Positions 9,068-18,303 of a stretch of DNA of 64,000 bases are shown in pieces. A program made the position numbers and the translations under genes. This stretch comes from PLA3 sp964592235 (GTDB lineage Bacteria; Planctomycetota; Phycisphaerae; UBA1845; UTPLA1): NCBI GenBank assembly GCA_964592235.1, contig CAZQCF010000003.1, forward strand, positions 120,242 through 184,241, given 5' to 3'. A model generated the notes under the pieces. It searched no databases. It was not told the DNA's origin and saw nothing but the letters and a program-made list of their open reading frames with translations. Position 1 is the first letter of the stretch. Each line of letters begins with the position of its first letter.

Positions 9068-9826
9068 CACGCGACGGCGACGGGCGACGCCGGCGATGCC
9101 GAAGGCAAGGAGCATGGCCGTAGCTGGTTCCGGCACGTACTCGATCACGAGGGTCGGCTTGATGGCGAAGATGTTAGTCGTCTCGCGGGAAGCGAACCGC
9201 TTGGCGGAGCCGTCGAGTGCTTCATTGCCAAGAAGAGTCCAGCCGAAGTTCGAGCCCGGGTTATCGAGCCAGCCTTGCACGTCCAAAGCCATTTGTGCGC
9301 TGGACCACTGGTAGATCGCGCCACCGCCACCTACCAGCGCCGAGGCGCTGGCAGCAGCGTCGAAGTCGCCGCCGGCATTGCCCCAGAAACCGCTCGGGGT
9401 GAAGGTGTGCAGCCAAGTCGCGTCGCCCGGCATGGCGAATGCCCCGCCACCTCCGCCGCCGATGCCATCGGCGCTGGAGATCGATTCGCCCCAAGCCTGC
9501 TGCGTGCGATGAAGCGTCATGGGCTGATCGCCCGAAACGGATTGGATGCAATACAACCGCAGCGTGGCGCTCACGATCGTGCTGCCAGCGGGGACCGCGC
9601 CGGCAATATCAAACGCCAGCAAGGCACGGCGCAGCGAATCCTGAAACTGCAAGGTGCGCCCGGCAAAGATCGAATCGCCCGCGCCGTTGCTAAGGCTGCC
9701 ATTCGGTGATTCGTAGAGCGTATTGTCCTTGGCGGCAAACACGTTCACCACGTCGGCCGCCGCCGGTGATACGAATGCCGCCGCCATTACCAGCAGGGAT
9801 ACGGTTCGATTCACTATACGTGTCAT
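9062..9826 (-). CDS. Secreted protein with C-terminal PEP-CTERM sorting signal
   Basis: A 254-residue protein starting at 9826, where a signal peptide begins (MTRIVNRTVSLLVMAAAF, then SPAAA). The body is a beta-rich domain like DNRLRE-type repeats (DNTLYESPNGSLSNGAG, later RRALLAFDIAG and SATLRLYCIQS), typical of secreted surface proteins. The C-terminus is a complete PEP-CTERM signal: VPEPATAMLLAFGIAGVA followed by RRRRVL, i.e. a PEP motif, a hydrophobic helix and a basic tail. Such proteins are processed by exosortase. No exosortase gene is in this window, but the deacetylase two genes downstream belongs to that system. Confidence 0.9.
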   Translation of the reverse strand: MTRIVNRTVSLLVMAAAFVSPAAADVVNVFAAKDNTLYESPNGSLSNGAGDSIFAGRTLQFQDSLRRALLAFDIAGAVPAGSTIVSATLRLYCIQSVSGDQPMTLHRTQQAWGESISSADGIGGGGGGAFAMPGDATWLHTFTPSGFWGNAGGDFDAAASASALVGGGGAIYQWSSAQMALDVQGWLDNPGSNFGWTLLGNEALDGSAKRFASRETTNIFAIKPTLVIEYVPEPATAMLLAFGIAGVARRRRVL

Positions 9827-9945
9827 GCCTCGGACCCCTCTCCGCGTCGACCGCCGCCACGACATACGCAGTGACGCCGGTGGTTTTCCTCTATCTTAAG
9901 GGAAAGGCTGTCGTCGATTCAACTCGATTCAGCGGTCCGCACCAC

Positions 9946-10254
9946 TTAAAACTCGTGTTTGGTATCGGATTTGAGGTATTTCTTTCTCGCCTCGCTGTAA
10001 TCATTGGCGGAGGCCGGCAGTCCGGGAATCTCGGATGCCTGTGCCCCCTCACCCACGGGAGCGGACGCCTGCTGCACCACGCACACCTGCTCGTAAATCT
10101 TCCGAAGGATCGGAATGCACCAACCGCAGCCCGTCCCTGCGCCGAGGCAATTTGACATTTGACTGGCACGCACCGGCCGCTCTCGCCGGGCAAAGTTCAC
10201 GAGCTTTCTCATGGGCACGTGGTAGCAGTAGCAGATGTCGTCGTCGAGGTTCAT
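9946..10254 (-). CDS. BFD-like [2Fe-2S] ferredoxin
   Basis: A 102-residue protein. The cluster ligands follow the bacterioferritin-associated ferredoxin pattern: CYC (Cys 8 and 10), then about 32 residues later CGWC (Cys 43 and 46). Bfd binds a [2Fe-2S] cluster and passes electrons to bacterioferritin for iron release; some relatives are domains of other redox enzymes. About 40 residues after the domain are unassigned and polar. It is a single cytoplasmic gene between the PEP-CTERM gene and the M24 peptidase. No bacterioferritin gene is nearby. Confidence 0.85.
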   Translation of the reverse strand: MNLDDDICYCYHVPMRKLVNFARRERPVRASQMSNCLGAGTGCGWCIPILRKIYEQVCVVQQASAPVGEGAQASEIPGLPASANDYSEARKKYLKSDTKHEF

Positions 10255-10341
10255 GATGGCGGCACCTGACGCGCCCCGGGATGATAGCAGGCGGCGACAC
10301 GCTTCGGCGACTGGTTGGAGGGGCCACGCACGACCCGTCCC

Positions 10342-11520
10342 CTACGAGATTGCGGGGGCCAGTATCGGGCACACATCCGTCGGAACGGAATCACTCAAAA
10401 TCTCGCTTCCACCCGGCGTGATGGTAATGACATCTTCAATTCGAATTCCAAACCGGCCCGGCACATAGACGCCCGGCTCAATCGTCATGCACATGCCGAC
10501 TTCGAGTCGTCGCGCATTGCCTCGAACCAGGTACGGCGGTTCATGCACATCCAGCCCGATTCCATGACCAAGTCGATGCGTGAAATAATCACCCAGCCTG
10601 GCGCTCTCTATGACGGCCCGCGCGGCAGCATCGACCGATTCGCACGAGACACCCGGCCGCGCCGCACAAATCGCGGCGTGTTGCGCCGCTCGGACCGCCT
10701 GGTACGCCTTGGCGAAGTCCTCCGACGCTCGCCCCAGTGCATAGGTCCGGGTCATATCCCCAAGATAGCCGCTACGTCGGGCGACAAAATCCACGATCAC
10801 GGCATCGCCATCGCGGAAACGGCGTTTCCCAGCCGGTTGATGTGGAATGGCCGCATTCTCGCCGCCCTGAATCAGATCGCCGAACGGCGTGACACCCAGC
10901 TTGACGAGTTGCTCGCAGACCTCGCGCGAAAGCTCGTGTTCCGAGATTCCCGGTTGCAATCGGCGTGAGACCAGATCGTAAATCAGCCCGGTGTCCTGGC
11001 AGGCGGCGCGAATCGCCGCGATTTCTTCCGGCGTCTTGATCTCTCGAATCTCGTCCAGAATTCCAGGGTCCGTCTCAAACCGCGCATGAGGCAGCGCTTC
11101 GCTCAAGAGGCGCTGCGCGTCCAGCCAGGTGTAACCATCGAGATAGATGCGCCCGCGATCCACACCGAGCAATCGCGCCGCATCGGCCGCCGACGAATAG
11201 GCGTCTTCGTGTTCCAGCCAGGTAACAAGGATGGAGCCAGACGGCAGCGCGCGCGCCATATCGGCTTCGAAACCCGGGACGACCAGCGCCGTCTGCCCAG
11301 CACGATTGATCCAGCCGCAGATCAGGCGATCCGACGGCGCCAGCGGGACGCCCGTGAAGCCCAGGATGTTTGAATCGCGGAACAGAAAAATGGCGTCCGC
11401 ATCATGCTTCGCGAGAAGCGTCGCTGCGCGCTGGACATGATGCTGCACAATGCCGTTGGAGATCGACTTTGGACCACACTCGGCAGGAACAGGACGCGCG
11501 TCAACAATCGTAAAGCTCAT
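10342..11520 (-). CDS. M24-family Xaa-Pro peptidase
   Basis: A 392-residue protein. The frame is open to 11562, but the ATG at 11520 has GGTGGAG just upstream and starts the first conserved segment. An N-terminal creatinase-like domain of about 150 residues precedes the pita-bread catalytic domain. The five dinuclear-metal ligands are visible: the two Asp of VIVDFVARRSGYLGDMTRTY, His in HRLGHGIGLDVHEPPY, Glu in TIEPGVYVPG and Glu in GIRIEDVITIT. It should cleave Xaa-Pro bonds in cytoplasmic peptides. It lies on the minus strand between the GGDEF gene and the BFD-like gene. Confidence 0.93.
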   Translation of the reverse strand: MSFTIVDARPVPAECGPKSISNGIVQHHVQRAATLLAKHDADAIFLFRDSNILGFTGVPLAPSDRLICGWINRAGQTALVVPGFEADMARALPSGSILVTWLEHEDAYSSAADAARLLGVDRGRIYLDGYTWLDAQRLLSEALPHARFETDPGILDEIREIKTPEEIAAIRAACQDTGLIYDLVSRRLQPGISEHELSREVCEQLVKLGVTPFGDLIQGGENAAIPHQPAGKRRFRDGDAVIVDFVARRSGYLGDMTRTYALGRASEDFAKAYQAVRAAQHAAICAARPGVSCESVDAAARAVIESARLGDYFTHRLGHGIGLDVHEPPYLVRGNARRLEVGMCMTIEPGVYVPGRFGIRIEDVITITPGGSEILSDSVPTDVCPILAPAIS

Positions 11521-11664
11521 AGACTCCACCACCATTGCGAGCGGCGACTCGCAATCTGCCAACCCCTGATTCGTTAACGTTATCAGATGCAGTGGGCAAC
11601 TGCAAGCCCTTTCTTCTCACCAGTTTAGGAAATTCGGCGAAGTGATGGATTTGGCGGGTCGATT

Positions 11665-12966
11665 TCAAACGACCGACGTGCTGCTGTCGTCACCGCCGAG
11701 GATATAAAACCGGTTCTTACCGGCCTCTTTCGCCTTGAGCAAGGCGCGGTCCGCCGCCTCCAACAATTCGGCCGCATCCTTGGCCTGCATCGGGAAATGA
11801 GCCAGCCCGCCGCTGATGGTCAGCGCCCCCTGCGAGTCCTGCCCCAATCGGGTGAAGCGGTGCTTCTTCAACGCCGCGCGGAACCGCTGGAGTACCATCA
11901 GCACCGCCGCAGGATGCCGTGAGCCGGCTGCACGCGGCCCCTCTGGATCCCAGAAGACAACCACAAACTCGTCCCCGCCATACCGCGCGACCATGTCGGT
12001 CCGCCGCGAGCACTGCACAAAAAGACGTCCGACTTCACAAAGGATCTCGTCGCCCGCATCGTGTCCGTAGCGGTCGTTGTAGCGCTTGAAGTCATCAATA
12101 TCAAACACCAGCGCCGTCACGATCTGCCCGGTCGCACGAGCGGATTCAAGCGTCGTGCCGAGGAACTCCATCAAATGACGCCGATTCGGCAGGCCCGTCA
12201 GCTCGTCGGCCAGCGCCAACTGTCGCCAGCGCTCGGCCCGCGACGCCGCCTCCGCGAGGCGCCCCAGCACGAGAGCCAACCCCCGCAACCGCTGAATGTC
12301 CTCAACGGTATAGCCGCCGGACCGATTCCGACCGGCCCGGATGAAACCGATTTTTTCTCCATGCCGGACAATCGTCTGAACCAGCAACGCCTCACGCACT
12401 TCGCGGTCTTCACCTGCGCTGCCCACCTGTTGATCCAGGCTCACTTGCACACTCTCGGCCCCAATCGCTTCGCGCACATATCCGGCGACGCCATCGAGCG
12501 ATTCCGCACGGCCTTCGAGAAGTCCCGGGATCAACTCGGCAAACTCTTCGAGCGGATCAGCCGGCCCTGGGGAGGCGCGTGATTCACCCTCGGTCGGTAC
12601 GTTCGGCGCCGCGCCGAACGCGCGGACCAAATCTGCCCGCTCCAACGGGAGGATCACGTAGTCGTCCGCTCCGCGCGCCACCATTTCCTGCCCCAGTTCC
12701 TCCTGCGCAGGCGGGCAGCAGAAGATCACGCGGGCGTCTCCAGCTACGCGCCGCAGCGCCGCCATGGCTTCACCCGGACGGCGACAAGATTCGCTATGTC
12801 CTACCAGAACTCCCCGCGTCGCCTTGCGCGGCAATTCCGCGATTCCTTCCAGCAGGGTTCGCACGCCCTCGATCCGTCCCGGCGCCAGGGCCTCCACCAT
12901 CGGCGGACCCAGACGACCGAGGTCACCCACGACCAGGTAACGATCTCCGCTCCACGCTTGGCTCAT
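11665..12966 (-). CDS. Diguanylate cyclase (GGDEF) with degenerate receiver and GAF-like regions
   Basis: A 433-residue protein. The ATG at 12966 overlaps the stop of the upstream gene as ATGA, so the two are translationally coupled. Residues 1-125 look like a receiver domain that has lost its phospho-acceptor signature (YLVVGDLGRL, then ARVIFCCPP and GADDYVILPLERADLVRAF). A GAF-like region follows. The C-terminal GGDEF domain is intact: LADELTGLPNRRHL, FDIDDFKRYND and RYGGDEFVVV, so it can be expected to make c-di-GMP. No EAL domain is attached and no RxxD inhibitory site is obvious. The coupled receiver-like partner suggests an unusual two-protein input. Confidence 0.9.
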   Translation of the reverse strand: MSQAWSGDRYLVVGDLGRLGPPMVEALAPGRIEGVRTLLEGIAELPRKATRGVLVGHSESCRRPGEAMAALRRVAGDARVIFCCPPAQEELGQEMVARGADDYVILPLERADLVRAFGAAPNVPTEGESRASPGPADPLEEFAELIPGLLEGRAESLDGVAGYVREAIGAESVQVSLDQQVGSAGEDREVREALLVQTIVRHGEKIGFIRAGRNRSGGYTVEDIQRLRGLALVLGRLAEAASRAERWRQLALADELTGLPNRRHLMEFLGTTLESARATGQIVTALVFDIDDFKRYNDRYGHDAGDEILCEVGRLFVQCSRRTDMVARYGGDEFVVVFWDPEGPRAAGSRHPAAVLMVLQRFRAALKKHRFTRLGQDSQGALTISGGLAHFPMQAKDAAELLEAADRALLKAKEAGKNRFYILGGDDSSTSVV

Positions 12967-13868
12967 CCGCGCGCCCCCTCGTCCTTCTCGGGGTCGACTG
13001 ACGAATCTGACCAATCGTCAAACGACTCGGCGTCGGTTTCCTCGTGGTCGACGTCGGACCAGTCCCCTTTCGGCAGCGCATCGTGGAACGCCGACGACGC
13101 GTCCTCATCGCTCGACGAATCCGAACCGGGCGGACGACGGCGCACGACTGGACCGCCATCGCCGCTCATTCGTCGGCGCACGGCATCATGAAGCGATTCC
13201 TCGTCCGACTCTTCGGCTCGGTCTCGATCCGTTGAGAGCGGCCGATCCGGAAGGACCGGCATTGACCGCGGCTGATCGGCCACAGCCTGGTCCGATTCTC
13301 CCGCGTCATCGACGGCGTCAAGATCCGTCACCTCGTATCCGCCCTCGGCCAACGCATCCAGTTCTTCCCGTGTCAATGGAATGCCAAACTCCGCAGGATC
13401 GGCCGTATCGGCGGTACCAGCGAAGTTCGAATCGGGGACGGTTTCATCGGCCGCTCCAGTCTCCGACGCTGCGGATCCGCCTGCCGGTCCCGCAGGCGGC
13501 AGATCGCAGCCAATACCGCGTTCCAGATCTTCGGGCGAGACGCGCCGGACGCCGGGTACGTCAACGTTCAGCCAGTCGTTGCGACCGGCGAGCGCCGGGA
13601 CCATGAACTCAACATGTTGAAAATATCGCGGCGCCAGGACAAGAAACGCGCTTTCGGCTTCATCCAGGTACCGTGAATCGATAACGACGTGCGACACCGC
13701 CGGCGACTGTGCAAGCCGTGCCATCGCCGCGTAGACGTCCTCGACGCGCTCGGTCGAATGACCGCCCCGCTCCAGCGCGGACCGACACCGCTCGAGCACC
13801 GCGTCTCCAAAGCCGTCGACGAACAACACTGTTCCGGATGCGATGCGATTCACGCGCGCTCTCTTCAC
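12963..13868 (-). CDS. Receiver-like domain protein with acidic disordered C-terminus
   Basis: A 301-residue protein starting at GTG. The first 120 residues have a receiver-like alternation of hydrophobic strands and helices (TVLFVDGFGDAVLERC, VSHVVIDSRYLDEAESAFLV, HVEFMVPALAGRNDWL). The canonical Asp pair and Lys are not clearly in place, so phosphorylation is doubtful. Residues of about 125-301 are low-complexity and strongly acidic, with Asp, Glu, Ser and a few Arg blocks, probably disordered. It is coupled by ATGA to the GGDEF gene, so the two products probably work together. No family name is claimed. Confidence 0.7.
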   Translation of the reverse strand: MKRARVNRIASGTVLFVDGFGDAVLERCRSALERGGHSTERVEDVYAAMARLAQSPAVSHVVIDSRYLDEAESAFLVLAPRYFQHVEFMVPALAGRNDWLNVDVPGVRRVSPEDLERGIGCDLPPAGPAGGSAASETGAADETVPDSNFAGTADTADPAEFGIPLTREELDALAEGGYEVTDLDAVDDAGESDQAVADQPRSMPVLPDRPLSTDRDRAEESDEESLHDAVRRRMSGDGGPVVRRRPPGSDSSSDEDASSAFHDALPKGDWSDVDHEETDAESFDDWSDSSVDPEKDEGARG

Positions 13869-14118
13869 GTTTTCCGCAACAGATGCGCCACCCCCTGGAA
13901 ACAGCGCATCGGACCGGCCCCCTCCACCATCCTAACCGGCCGCCCCGATCAATACGCAGCACAACAGGCCCACGCTCGAATCCAATTCTCGGGAATCTCT
14001 GCAAGAAAAGCCTGTTCGTGGTGCGATTCGGCCTAACATGCGGCCACGTCCAAGTTTATGGCCGCGGCAGCATCGAGTCAAAGTTGGCAGAGGCATCGGC
14101 GAGTGATAGAATCGTGCC

Positions 14119-15651
14119 ATGCGCACGGATGCCGCTTTCATTCGGACGTTCCCACTCCAATCGATACGCCCTGTAATTTGTCGCCTCTCGATCCCGGCGA
14201 CGGCCCTATTATTGACATGCGTAGCCATCGCCCGCGCCGAGGATCGCCCTTCCGACCCTGTGCGACCCAGCGGACGCGACGATCTGGCCACCTTGCTTGA
14301 CCGCGCCCTCACGGGACACGGACAGGCGAAGGCGCGTTTCGGCGGCCGAGTTGTGAATCTCCCCTCGGGCGAAGTCGTTTATGACTCCGGCGGAAGGTCG
14401 GCGCTCATCCCAGCGAGCAACATGAAGCTTATCGTCATGGCGACGGCCATTGACCACCTCGGACCGAACTACGAGTTTCGCACGATCTGCGCCATTCGGG
14501 GGCAGGATCTCGTCGTCATCGGAGGCGGCGATCCCACGCTGGGTGACGACCGCCTTGCAGCCGAGCGCAAGGAGCCGGTCACCGCAGTATTTCGTGACTG
14601 GGCGCAGCGGCTGAAAGCCGCGGGCGTCCAGCAGATACCTGGGAACATCGTCATCGACGATTCGCTGTTTGACCGGCAGTTCACGCACCCGAACTGGCCG
14701 CCGGAGCAGCACGAGACGTGGTACGAAGCGCCGGTCGGGGCCCTGAACTTTGCGGACAACTGCGTGGAAGTCAGCGTCAAGCCGGGAAGAGCGGGCAAGC
14801 CGGCGACGGTCACGATGATTCCCGGCAACACCGCTCTGAAGATTGTCAACAAGACAACGACCGGGGCAAAGCAAACCGTAAGCGCCCATCGGGGCCGCGG
14901 AAGCGATGAAATCGTCGTCACCGGCACGGTGGCGCGCGCGGGGACACTCGGACCCATTTCGGTCAACGATCCCGGTCTTTACTTTGGCGGCGTCATTCGG
15001 ACGGTCTTGGCCGCGCAAGGCATCCGCGTTGGCGGCTCGGTCGTGCGGCAGTCTGTCCCGCGCGACGCGAACGGCAACCCGACCGGCGCACACGTCATCG
15101 CCGTGGTGAAGACGCCGCTGCGCGACGCCCTGGCCCGCGCTGGGAAGCAGAGCCTCGGCATGATGGCGGAGGCGCTGATCAAACTCCTGGGCAGCCGGCA
15201 ATCCGGGGTCGGGTCATGGGAGAGCGGACGTGCCGTTGTTCTGTCATTCCTGCAGAAAGTGGGCGCGGACGTGACGGAGTGCAAGGTCGATGACGGCAGC
15301 GGCTTGTCACGGCTCAACCGCATCAGCCCGCTGGCCATGACCCGCGTGCTGCAATACATGAACACCGCCTCGCCGGAGAAATTCGCCCTGCTGCGCGACT
15401 GCCTCGCCGTCGCCGGCGTCGACGGCACGCTTGAAAAGCGAATGCGCGACCCGGCCACGAAGGGCCGCGTTTTCGCCAAGACCGGCTACATCAACGGCGT
15501 CCGCACGCTCGCAGGGTACATTCGAACGGGACCCGACACATGGCTCGCATTCGCGTTCTTCTACAACCAGGCCGCCGCCACGCGGCCGCTTAGCGACGCG
15601 CAAGACAAGGCGTGCAAGTTGCTTGCCGGTGCGGGCTCGCTCCAGCCATGA
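14119..15651 (+). CDS. dacB: D-alanyl-D-alanine carboxypeptidase/endopeptidase (PBP4, S13 family)
   Basis: A 510-residue periplasmic penicillin-binding protein. A signal segment ends near residue 40 (ATALLLTCVAIARA). The catalytic SxxK is Ser 100 to Lys 103 (IPASNMKLIV). The second motif lies in the DDGSGLSRLN block and the third is KTG at 454-456 (VFAKTGYING). The central region of about 200 residues carries the insertions typical of PBP4. It removes terminal D-Ala and cleaves peptide cross-links in peptidoglycan, evidence that this organism makes peptidoglycan. The start has a weak ribosome binding site. The sugar transferase gene follows 66 bp downstream. Confidence 0.93.
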   Translation: MRTDAAFIRTFPLQSIRPVICRLSIPATALLLTCVAIARAEDRPSDPVRPSGRDDLATLLDRALTGHGQAKARFGGRVVNLPSGEVVYDSGGRSALIPASNMKLIVMATAIDHLGPNYEFRTICAIRGQDLVVIGGGDPTLGDDRLAAERKEPVTAVFRDWAQRLKAAGVQQIPGNIVIDDSLFDRQFTHPNWPPEQHETWYEAPVGALNFADNCVEVSVKPGRAGKPATVTMIPGNTALKIVNKTTTGAKQTVSAHRGRGSDEIVVTGTVARAGTLGPISVNDPGLYFGGVIRTVLAAQGIRVGGSVVRQSVPRDANGNPTGAHVIAVVKTPLRDALARAGKQSLGMMAEALIKLLGSRQSGVGSWESGRAVVLSFLQKVGADVTECKVDDGSGLSRLNRISPLAMTRVLQYMNTASPEKFALLRDCLAVAGVDGTLEKRMRDPATKGRVFAKTGYINGVRTLAGYIRTGPDTWLAFAFFYNQAAATRPLSDAQDKACKLLAGAGSLQP

Positions 15652-15717
15652 TCTCGCCCCTACAATACCCGGACGGGACCGTCCGACGCACCTTTCCTCG
15701 CTGAACGCTGCCACACC

Positions 15718-17145
15718 ATGACGCTCTCCAAGGCCTGGCGACAGTTCCGAGTCGGCATGATTGTTACGGATGCCGCGACCGTGACACTTACGTACATCCT
15801 CGCCGATTACCTGCGCTGCCGGTACTGGATGAACAACACCCCCTGGCCCGAATATCATCCCGGCGTCGGCAGCTCGGTTCGCATCCACATGCAGGTGCTG
15901 GTGTTCCTGCCCTTCGCTTGGCCGATCCTGCTCAACTGGCTGGGATGGTATCAACAGAAGTGGCGCAGCCCGCGCTGGTTGCTGCGGCACGCCGTCGCCG
16001 GGAGCGCCATTCTCGGTCTGCTCATGGCGGCCCTGGCGCTGCTTTTTTCTCGCGATCTGTATCCCCGTGCCCAGATCGGCTTGGCTGCCGCCCTGCTCCC
16101 TGCCACCACCCTCGCGGTCCGCGGTATAAACGCGTGGCTGGGCCGGTGGATCAGCGCCCGTCACCGCGCCCACGTTCTCATCGTGGGTACCGGCCGGGAC
16201 GCGGTCCTGCTGCGACGTCTGTTGCGCACGACCATGCTCGGCAAGTCGGCCGTCGTGGGCCATTTGCGCGGGCCCTGGGAAGCGGACGCCGATTCGCCGC
16301 ACACCGGAGCCGTCCTCGGCGGTCTGGAACAACTGGCGCCGATCCTCGATCGGCAAGTCGTGGATGAGGTGATTTTTTGCGCGCCGCTCGACGCCATCGC
16401 AAGCCTCCTGCCGGCCGTTCGCCAATGCGAGGAGATCGGCGTCACGGCGCTGGTCCGTGCCGACGGCCTGTCGGCGCACTCCGTCCCGGAGATGGTGGAC
16501 TTCCACGGAGTGCCGCTGCTTTATTACGCGCCGGCAAGGCACTCCCCCGAATTGCTGTCGATCAAGCGAGGCCTCGACGTGCTTTTTGCAATTATCGGAA
16601 TCTTCCTGACCGCGCCGATAATGCTAATATGCGCCGCGCTGATCAAAGCATCCTCTCCGGGACCGGTATTCTTTCGCCAACGGCGGAGCGGACTGAACGG
16701 GCGCGAGTTTTTGATGCTCAAATTCCGCACTATGACTGCGGACGCCGAGGAACGCCGCGACGAGTTGAACCATCTGAACGAGTTGGACGGACCGGTTTTC
16801 AAAGTCGCGGACGATCCGCGTATCATTCGATTTGGCAAATTCTTACGGCGATGGAGTCTCGACGAGCTGCCGCAACTCTTCAACGTTCTCATGGGCGATA
16901 TGTCCATCGTCGGCCCGCGCCCACCGATCCCTGCGGAAGTAGCCCAATACGATCGATGGCAGCGCCGGCGCTTGAGCATGCGCCCCGGGCTGACGTGCCT
17001 CTGGCAAGTCAAGGGGCGGCATCGCATCGGCTTCGACGAATGGATGGCGCTGGATCTGTTTTACATCGATCATTGGTCGCTCAAGCTCGATTTCCTTATT
17101 ATGTTCCGCACGGTGACCACGGTCTTCGCCGGGTCGGGGGCATGA
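15718..17145 (+). CDS. Polyprenyl glycosylphosphotransferase (exopolysaccharide initiating sugar transferase)
   Basis: A 475-residue membrane protein. Four hydrophobic N-terminal segments are followed by a nucleotide-binding-like domain (HVLIVGTGRDAVLLRRLL), then the catalytic sugar transferase domain with its lead-in helix (KRGLDVLFAIIGIFLTAPIM), PGPVFFRQRRSGLNG, LKFRTM and the block DELPQLFNVLMGDMSIVGPR. It transfers a sugar-1-phosphate to undecaprenyl phosphate, the first step of exopolysaccharide or O-antigen repeat-unit synthesis. Which sugar is used cannot be read. No other polysaccharide cluster genes flank it here. The C-terminus looks complete. Confidence 0.95.
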   Translation: MTLSKAWRQFRVGMIVTDAATVTLTYILADYLRCRYWMNNTPWPEYHPGVGSSVRIHMQVLVFLPFAWPILLNWLGWYQQKWRSPRWLLRHAVAGSAILGLLMAALALLFSRDLYPRAQIGLAAALLPATTLAVRGINAWLGRWISARHRAHVLIVGTGRDAVLLRRLLRTTMLGKSAVVGHLRGPWEADADSPHTGAVLGGLEQLAPILDRQVVDEVIFCAPLDAIASLLPAVRQCEEIGVTALVRADGLSAHSVPEMVDFHGVPLLYYAPARHSPELLSIKRGLDVLFAIIGIFLTAPIMLICAALIKASSPGPVFFRQRRSGLNGREFLMLKFRTMTADAEERRDELNHLNELDGPVFKVADDPRIIRFGKFLRRWSLDELPQLFNVLMGDMSIVGPRPPIPAEVAQYDRWQRRRLSMRPGLTCLWQVKGRHRIGFDEWMALDLFYIDHWSLKLDFLIMFRTVTTVFAGSGA

Positions 17146-17170
17146 TTCTCTTTCGTTGCTTGAGGGCGCG

Positions 17171-18229
17171 ATGACCAGCCTATTCACCTTGATCGCTACG
17201 CTCGGCCTCGCGCTGGTCGGCCAGACGCTCCCAGCGGGCGACCCCGCGTCCGTTGACGACGCGCCGTTGCTTCCGGCGATTACCCCCGAATCGATCCTCC
17301 CGAACGCGATCCGCGCCGAGCTGCGTACGCCCCGCGTGATGGTGCCGGTCGGCAGTCCGGTCTTTGTCGAGTTTACGATCGTCAATATCAGCGATGCGCC
17401 CGTGAAGCTTTCCGTTCCCGGCGCGCTGGTCGGCCGTGAGCGCTACGACAGCGGAATCGGCCTGCCGCTGGAGCATGTCTTCTCGGCGGCGCAGTTTCGC
17501 GGGCTGGATGTGGTCAGCGAGACGAACCCGGCGATGGGCGAGCGCGTCACGCGCAAACCCGAGTACCCGATTCCGGCGATCACGCTCGCGCCGTATGCGA
17601 CGATTGGCCTACGGTTCGACGTAGCACGGTTTTACCCTGGGCTGCACCAGGCGGGTATCTATCAACTCACGTGGCGGCCATACGCCGGAGTGGTGACGAG
17701 CAATACGCTTCAGATCCACGTCGTCCAATACAAACAGGTCGTCATGGAGACCGAGTTCGGAAACGTGACCTTTCAACTGCTGTATGACAAGGCCCCGCAC
17801 CATGTGGCGAACTTTCTCGATCTTGTCGATCGCCGCTTTTACAACGGCAAGTCGTTCCACCTCGCATTTGAGAATCAATTCCTGCTCGGAGGCTGCCCAA
17901 ACGGCGACGGCACGGGTCGCCGGCCCGATGGCGTGACCCTGCCGCCGGAGTTCAACGACACGCCCTTTCAATTCGGCACGGTCGGCATGGCCTTGATTGA
18001 GGGCGATCCGCAGTCGGGCAGCTCGCAATTCTTCATCTGTCTGTCACGGCAACCGAATTGGGACGGGCGCTACACGGCCTTCGCCCAGATCGCCGGACCG
18101 CAGTCGCTGGCTGTGTTGCGCAAGATGGCCCAGGTCGAAGTTGATGCCGAGCGCCACCCAAAGAAGCCGCTGCTCATCAAGAGCATGTCGATTCAGGACG
18201 CAGTAATCATCCCCCGCGTCACACAATAG
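17171..18229 (+). CDS. Cyclophilin-type peptidyl-prolyl isomerase-like protein, exported
   Basis: A 352-residue protein started at the ATG at 17171, with GAGGG five bases upstream. A hydrophobic N-terminus suggests export. Residues of about 30-185 form a separate beta-rich domain. The cyclophilin domain covers roughly 190-345: VVMETEFGNVTFQLLYDKAP, HHVANFLDLVDRRFYNG, GSSQFFICLSRQPNWDG and TAFAQIAG. At the catalytic Arg position (FHR in classical cyclophilins) it reads FHLAFENQFLLGG, so the key Arg appears to be replaced by Leu. It may have low isomerase activity or act as a binding or chaperone domain. It follows the sugar transferase by 25 bp. Confidence 0.85.
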   Translation: MTSLFTLIATLGLALVGQTLPAGDPASVDDAPLLPAITPESILPNAIRAELRTPRVMVPVGSPVFVEFTIVNISDAPVKLSVPGALVGRERYDSGIGLPLEHVFSAAQFRGLDVVSETNPAMGERVTRKPEYPIPAITLAPYATIGLRFDVARFYPGLHQAGIYQLTWRPYAGVVTSNTLQIHVVQYKQVVMETEFGNVTFQLLYDKAPHHVANFLDLVDRRFYNGKSFHLAFENQFLLGGCPNGDGTGRRPDGVTLPPEFNDTPFQFGTVGMALIEGDPQSGSSQFFICLSRQPNWDGRYTAFAQIAGPQSLAVLRKMAQVEVDAERHPKKPLLIKSMSIQDAVIIPRVTQ

Positions 18230-18303
18230 GCCCCGCTTGCCCGGACCTGCCCCGGCGCCGCGTTGCAGAGGCCCCTCCGCCGAGTTGCGGTCGCGCTCCG
18301 GTC

